DNA from: an uncultured Planctomycetaceae bacterium
GTDB lineage: Bacteria > Planctomycetota > Planctomycetia > Pirellulales > Pirellulaceae
Direction: 5' to 3'
NCBI GenBank assembly: GCA_903927685.1
Contig: CAIYOB010001645.1
Span: forward strand, 1-6,188
Length of the DNA stretch: 6,188 nt
Part shown: piece after piece, positions 5,334 through 6,188 of the stretch
Position numbering within the stretch: position 1 is the first letter of the stretch
How the letters are laid out: every line of letters starts with the position of its first letter
Position numbers and translations under genes: made by a program
Notes under the pieces: model-generated
What the model was told of the DNA's origin: nothing
Databases searched by the model: none
The model's input: only the letters and a program-made list of their open reading frames with translations

Positions 5334-5683
5334 GACTCGTTCTCAGTCATCGGGCGGCCTCGTTTCTCGTAGATCATCCGCAGCATCTCATCACGGTAGG
5401 GATCGTCTTTGGCCGCACCCGCGTGACGCATCAGGCGTTCGACCGGGGATGATTGGCACAACCAGTCCACCAAAGCGGAGCGATGAAATCGCCACTGGTC
5501 GCCGATCTTTCGCCCCGGCAGGACACAGCGTGTTGCCAGGGAGTCGACTTCCTCCGCGGAAACCCGCAAATACGCAGCGGCCTCCTGGAGGGTCAAGACA
5601 TCCTCGCTGGAACTTGTCGCCACCGGTGCGTGTTTCGCCTTGGAGCGCTTGCGGGGCCGAGCTGGCGTTCGGGTCTGGGGCAT
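5330..5683 (-). CDS. HTH (excisionase/MerR-type) antitoxin of the PIN toxin
   Basis: A 117-residue DNA-binding protein just upstream of the PIN toxin gene, sharing ATGA with it; position and size mark it as the antitoxin. Residues 1-27 are a basic, probably disordered arm (TPARPRKRSKAKHAP). Residues 28-76 form an excisionase-type winged helix-turn-helix (LTLQEAAAYLRVSAEEV, then LPGRKIGDQWRFHRSALVDW). Residues 77-117 are a charged tail likely to wrap the toxin (VERLMRHAGA, DPYRDEMLRMIYEKRGR). It should bind its own promoter and repress the operon. Start choice: on the minus strand AAGGAG (5696-5691) stands 7 bases from ATG 5683; the GTG at 5686 is only 4 away. Most VapC partners carry AbrB-like or ribbon-helix-helix domains, so this partner type is less common. 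No clear promoter was found upstream. Confidence 0.83.
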   Translation of the reverse strand: MPQTRTPARPRKRSKAKHAPVATSSSEDVLTLQEAAAYLRVSAEEVDSLATRCVLPGRKIGDQWRFHRSALVDWLCQSSPVERLMRHAGAAKDDPYRDEMLRMIYEKRGRPMTENES

Positions 5684-5894
5684 CACCTGACTCCTTATGT
5701 CACCAAGCTGCTAGGAAATTGCTTTCCCCCCGCTGGACCAAGGCTAAGCAGGGAAACGTGGTGAGCCAAGGGGGCTGGCGGGTTGGCAGTGCTTGACGAC
5801 GTTTCGGCGGCAAGTCAGGGGTGAATTCCCAGCTCCGCGCGCATCGTCCACGGGCCGATCGGGGTCGGGAAAAAGGAACAGGAATAGGAAGGGC

Positions 5895-6155
5895 ATGGCA
5901 GGAAGGGCACCGGTTCAGGAATGGTATCCACACGGTTTCTGGGGCCAGGTCGGAGCGGTGGGCGAATTGGTGCGGCGCATGTCGGACCAATTAAGCTCGA
6001 CCCCGCAGGTCTTCGTCGCCGGCGGAGACGCCTCGCGTTTGGCCGCGTTCCTGCCGCAGGCCCGGGTCGTCTCCGAATTGGTGCTGGCCGGAATCGCCCT
6101 CTGCGCCGACGGCTCACCGATAGGCCCGCACGCCGAACCAGCGGAGAATGGGTGA
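5895..6155 (+). pseudogene. coaX: C-terminal remnant of type III pantothenate kinase CoaX
   Basis: From about 5934 the frame reads GFWGQVGAVGELVRRMSDQL, then PQVFVAGGDASRLAAFL, then SELVLAGIALCA and a stop at 6153-6155. This matches the final third of CoaX (family pattern GxxxGxVGAxxELI, V(F)xTGGDA, LVLxGIAL), the enzyme that phosphorylates pantothenate in the first step of coenzyme A synthesis. A whole CoaX is about 250 residues. Here the N-terminal phosphate-binding and acidic catalytic motifs are missing, and upstream sequence (5793-5930) is Arg/Gly-rich without similarity. The frame is open from 5793; ATG 5895 follows AGGAAGG by a base or two, too close to work well. So it is a gene stub, probably not expressed. 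A functional copy would be expected elsewhere unless CoaA replaces it. The family match is good but rests on about 70 residues. Confidence 0.68.
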
Positions 6156-6171
6156 GCGGCGGGGGCTGTTG

Positions 6172-6188
6172 GCCGAGTAATCCTCGGC
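6172..6188. repeat. Stem-loop at the right window edge
   Basis: GCCGAG (6172-6177), TAATC loop, CTCGGC (6183-6188) form a perfect 6-bp stem with a 5-base loop, 17 bases after the coaX remnant's stop. It may be the old coaX terminator; whether a T-run follows lies outside the window. Confidence 0.4.

Noticed and set aside
1..6188. CRISPR array, tRNA or rRNA genes
   Set aside because: No regularly spaced direct repeats and no cloverleaf or conserved rRNA segments were seen; the only tandem repeat is the coding one at 2243-2290.

Overview
The window looks like a degraded accessory region of a GC-rich bacterium, most likely a member of the Planctomycetota. This is inference. It rests on high GC, on the subtypes of the IS91-like and RAYT-like transposase remnants, on an EF-hand remnant, and on an Rpn-type nuclease of a subtype I associate with that phylum. 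No rRNA, tRNA or other taxonomic marker is present.

Layout. Positions 1-1484 are a graveyard of mobile-element pieces. On the minus strand lies an IS91-family (HUH, Y2-type) transposase broken by several frame changes and an internal deletion, running off the left edge. It abuts the C-terminal stub of an EF-hand protein (plus strand, stop at 993). About 175 unassigned bases follow, then a minus-strand fragment of a RAYT/IS200-like transposase. Positions 1532-2461 hold an intact Rpn-family PD-(D/E)XK nuclease gene with a 12-bp tandem repeat in its linker and a striking intragenic start signal. Positions 2462-3038 have no gene I can support, apart from some inverted repeats and a good sigma70-like promoter at the right end. 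That promoter drives an intact 470-residue B12-binding-type radical SAM protein (3039-4451).

Downstream is a C-terminal remnant of the DEAH RNA helicase HrpA (about 4562-4846). A complete two-gene toxin-antitoxin operon follows on the minus strand: an HTH antitoxin (5683-5330) overlapping a VapC-like PIN toxin (5333-4911) by ATGA. The last gene is a C-terminal remnant of type III pantothenate kinase CoaX (plus strand, stop at 6155).

The four intact genes do not form one pathway. Two of the loci, the Rpn nuclease and the HTH/PIN pair, are nuclease systems of the toxin or defence type. They sit among transposase relics and three separate 3'-end gene stubs (EF-hand protein, hrpA, coaX) that all kept their own C terminus and lost the rest. 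The most interesting observation is inside the Rpn gene. A perfect TATAAT, a GGGAGG Shine-Dalgarno and an in-frame ATG (2132-2179) could express the C-terminal 94 residues alone. This is the arrangement known for intragenic antitoxins of E. coli Rpn nucleases.
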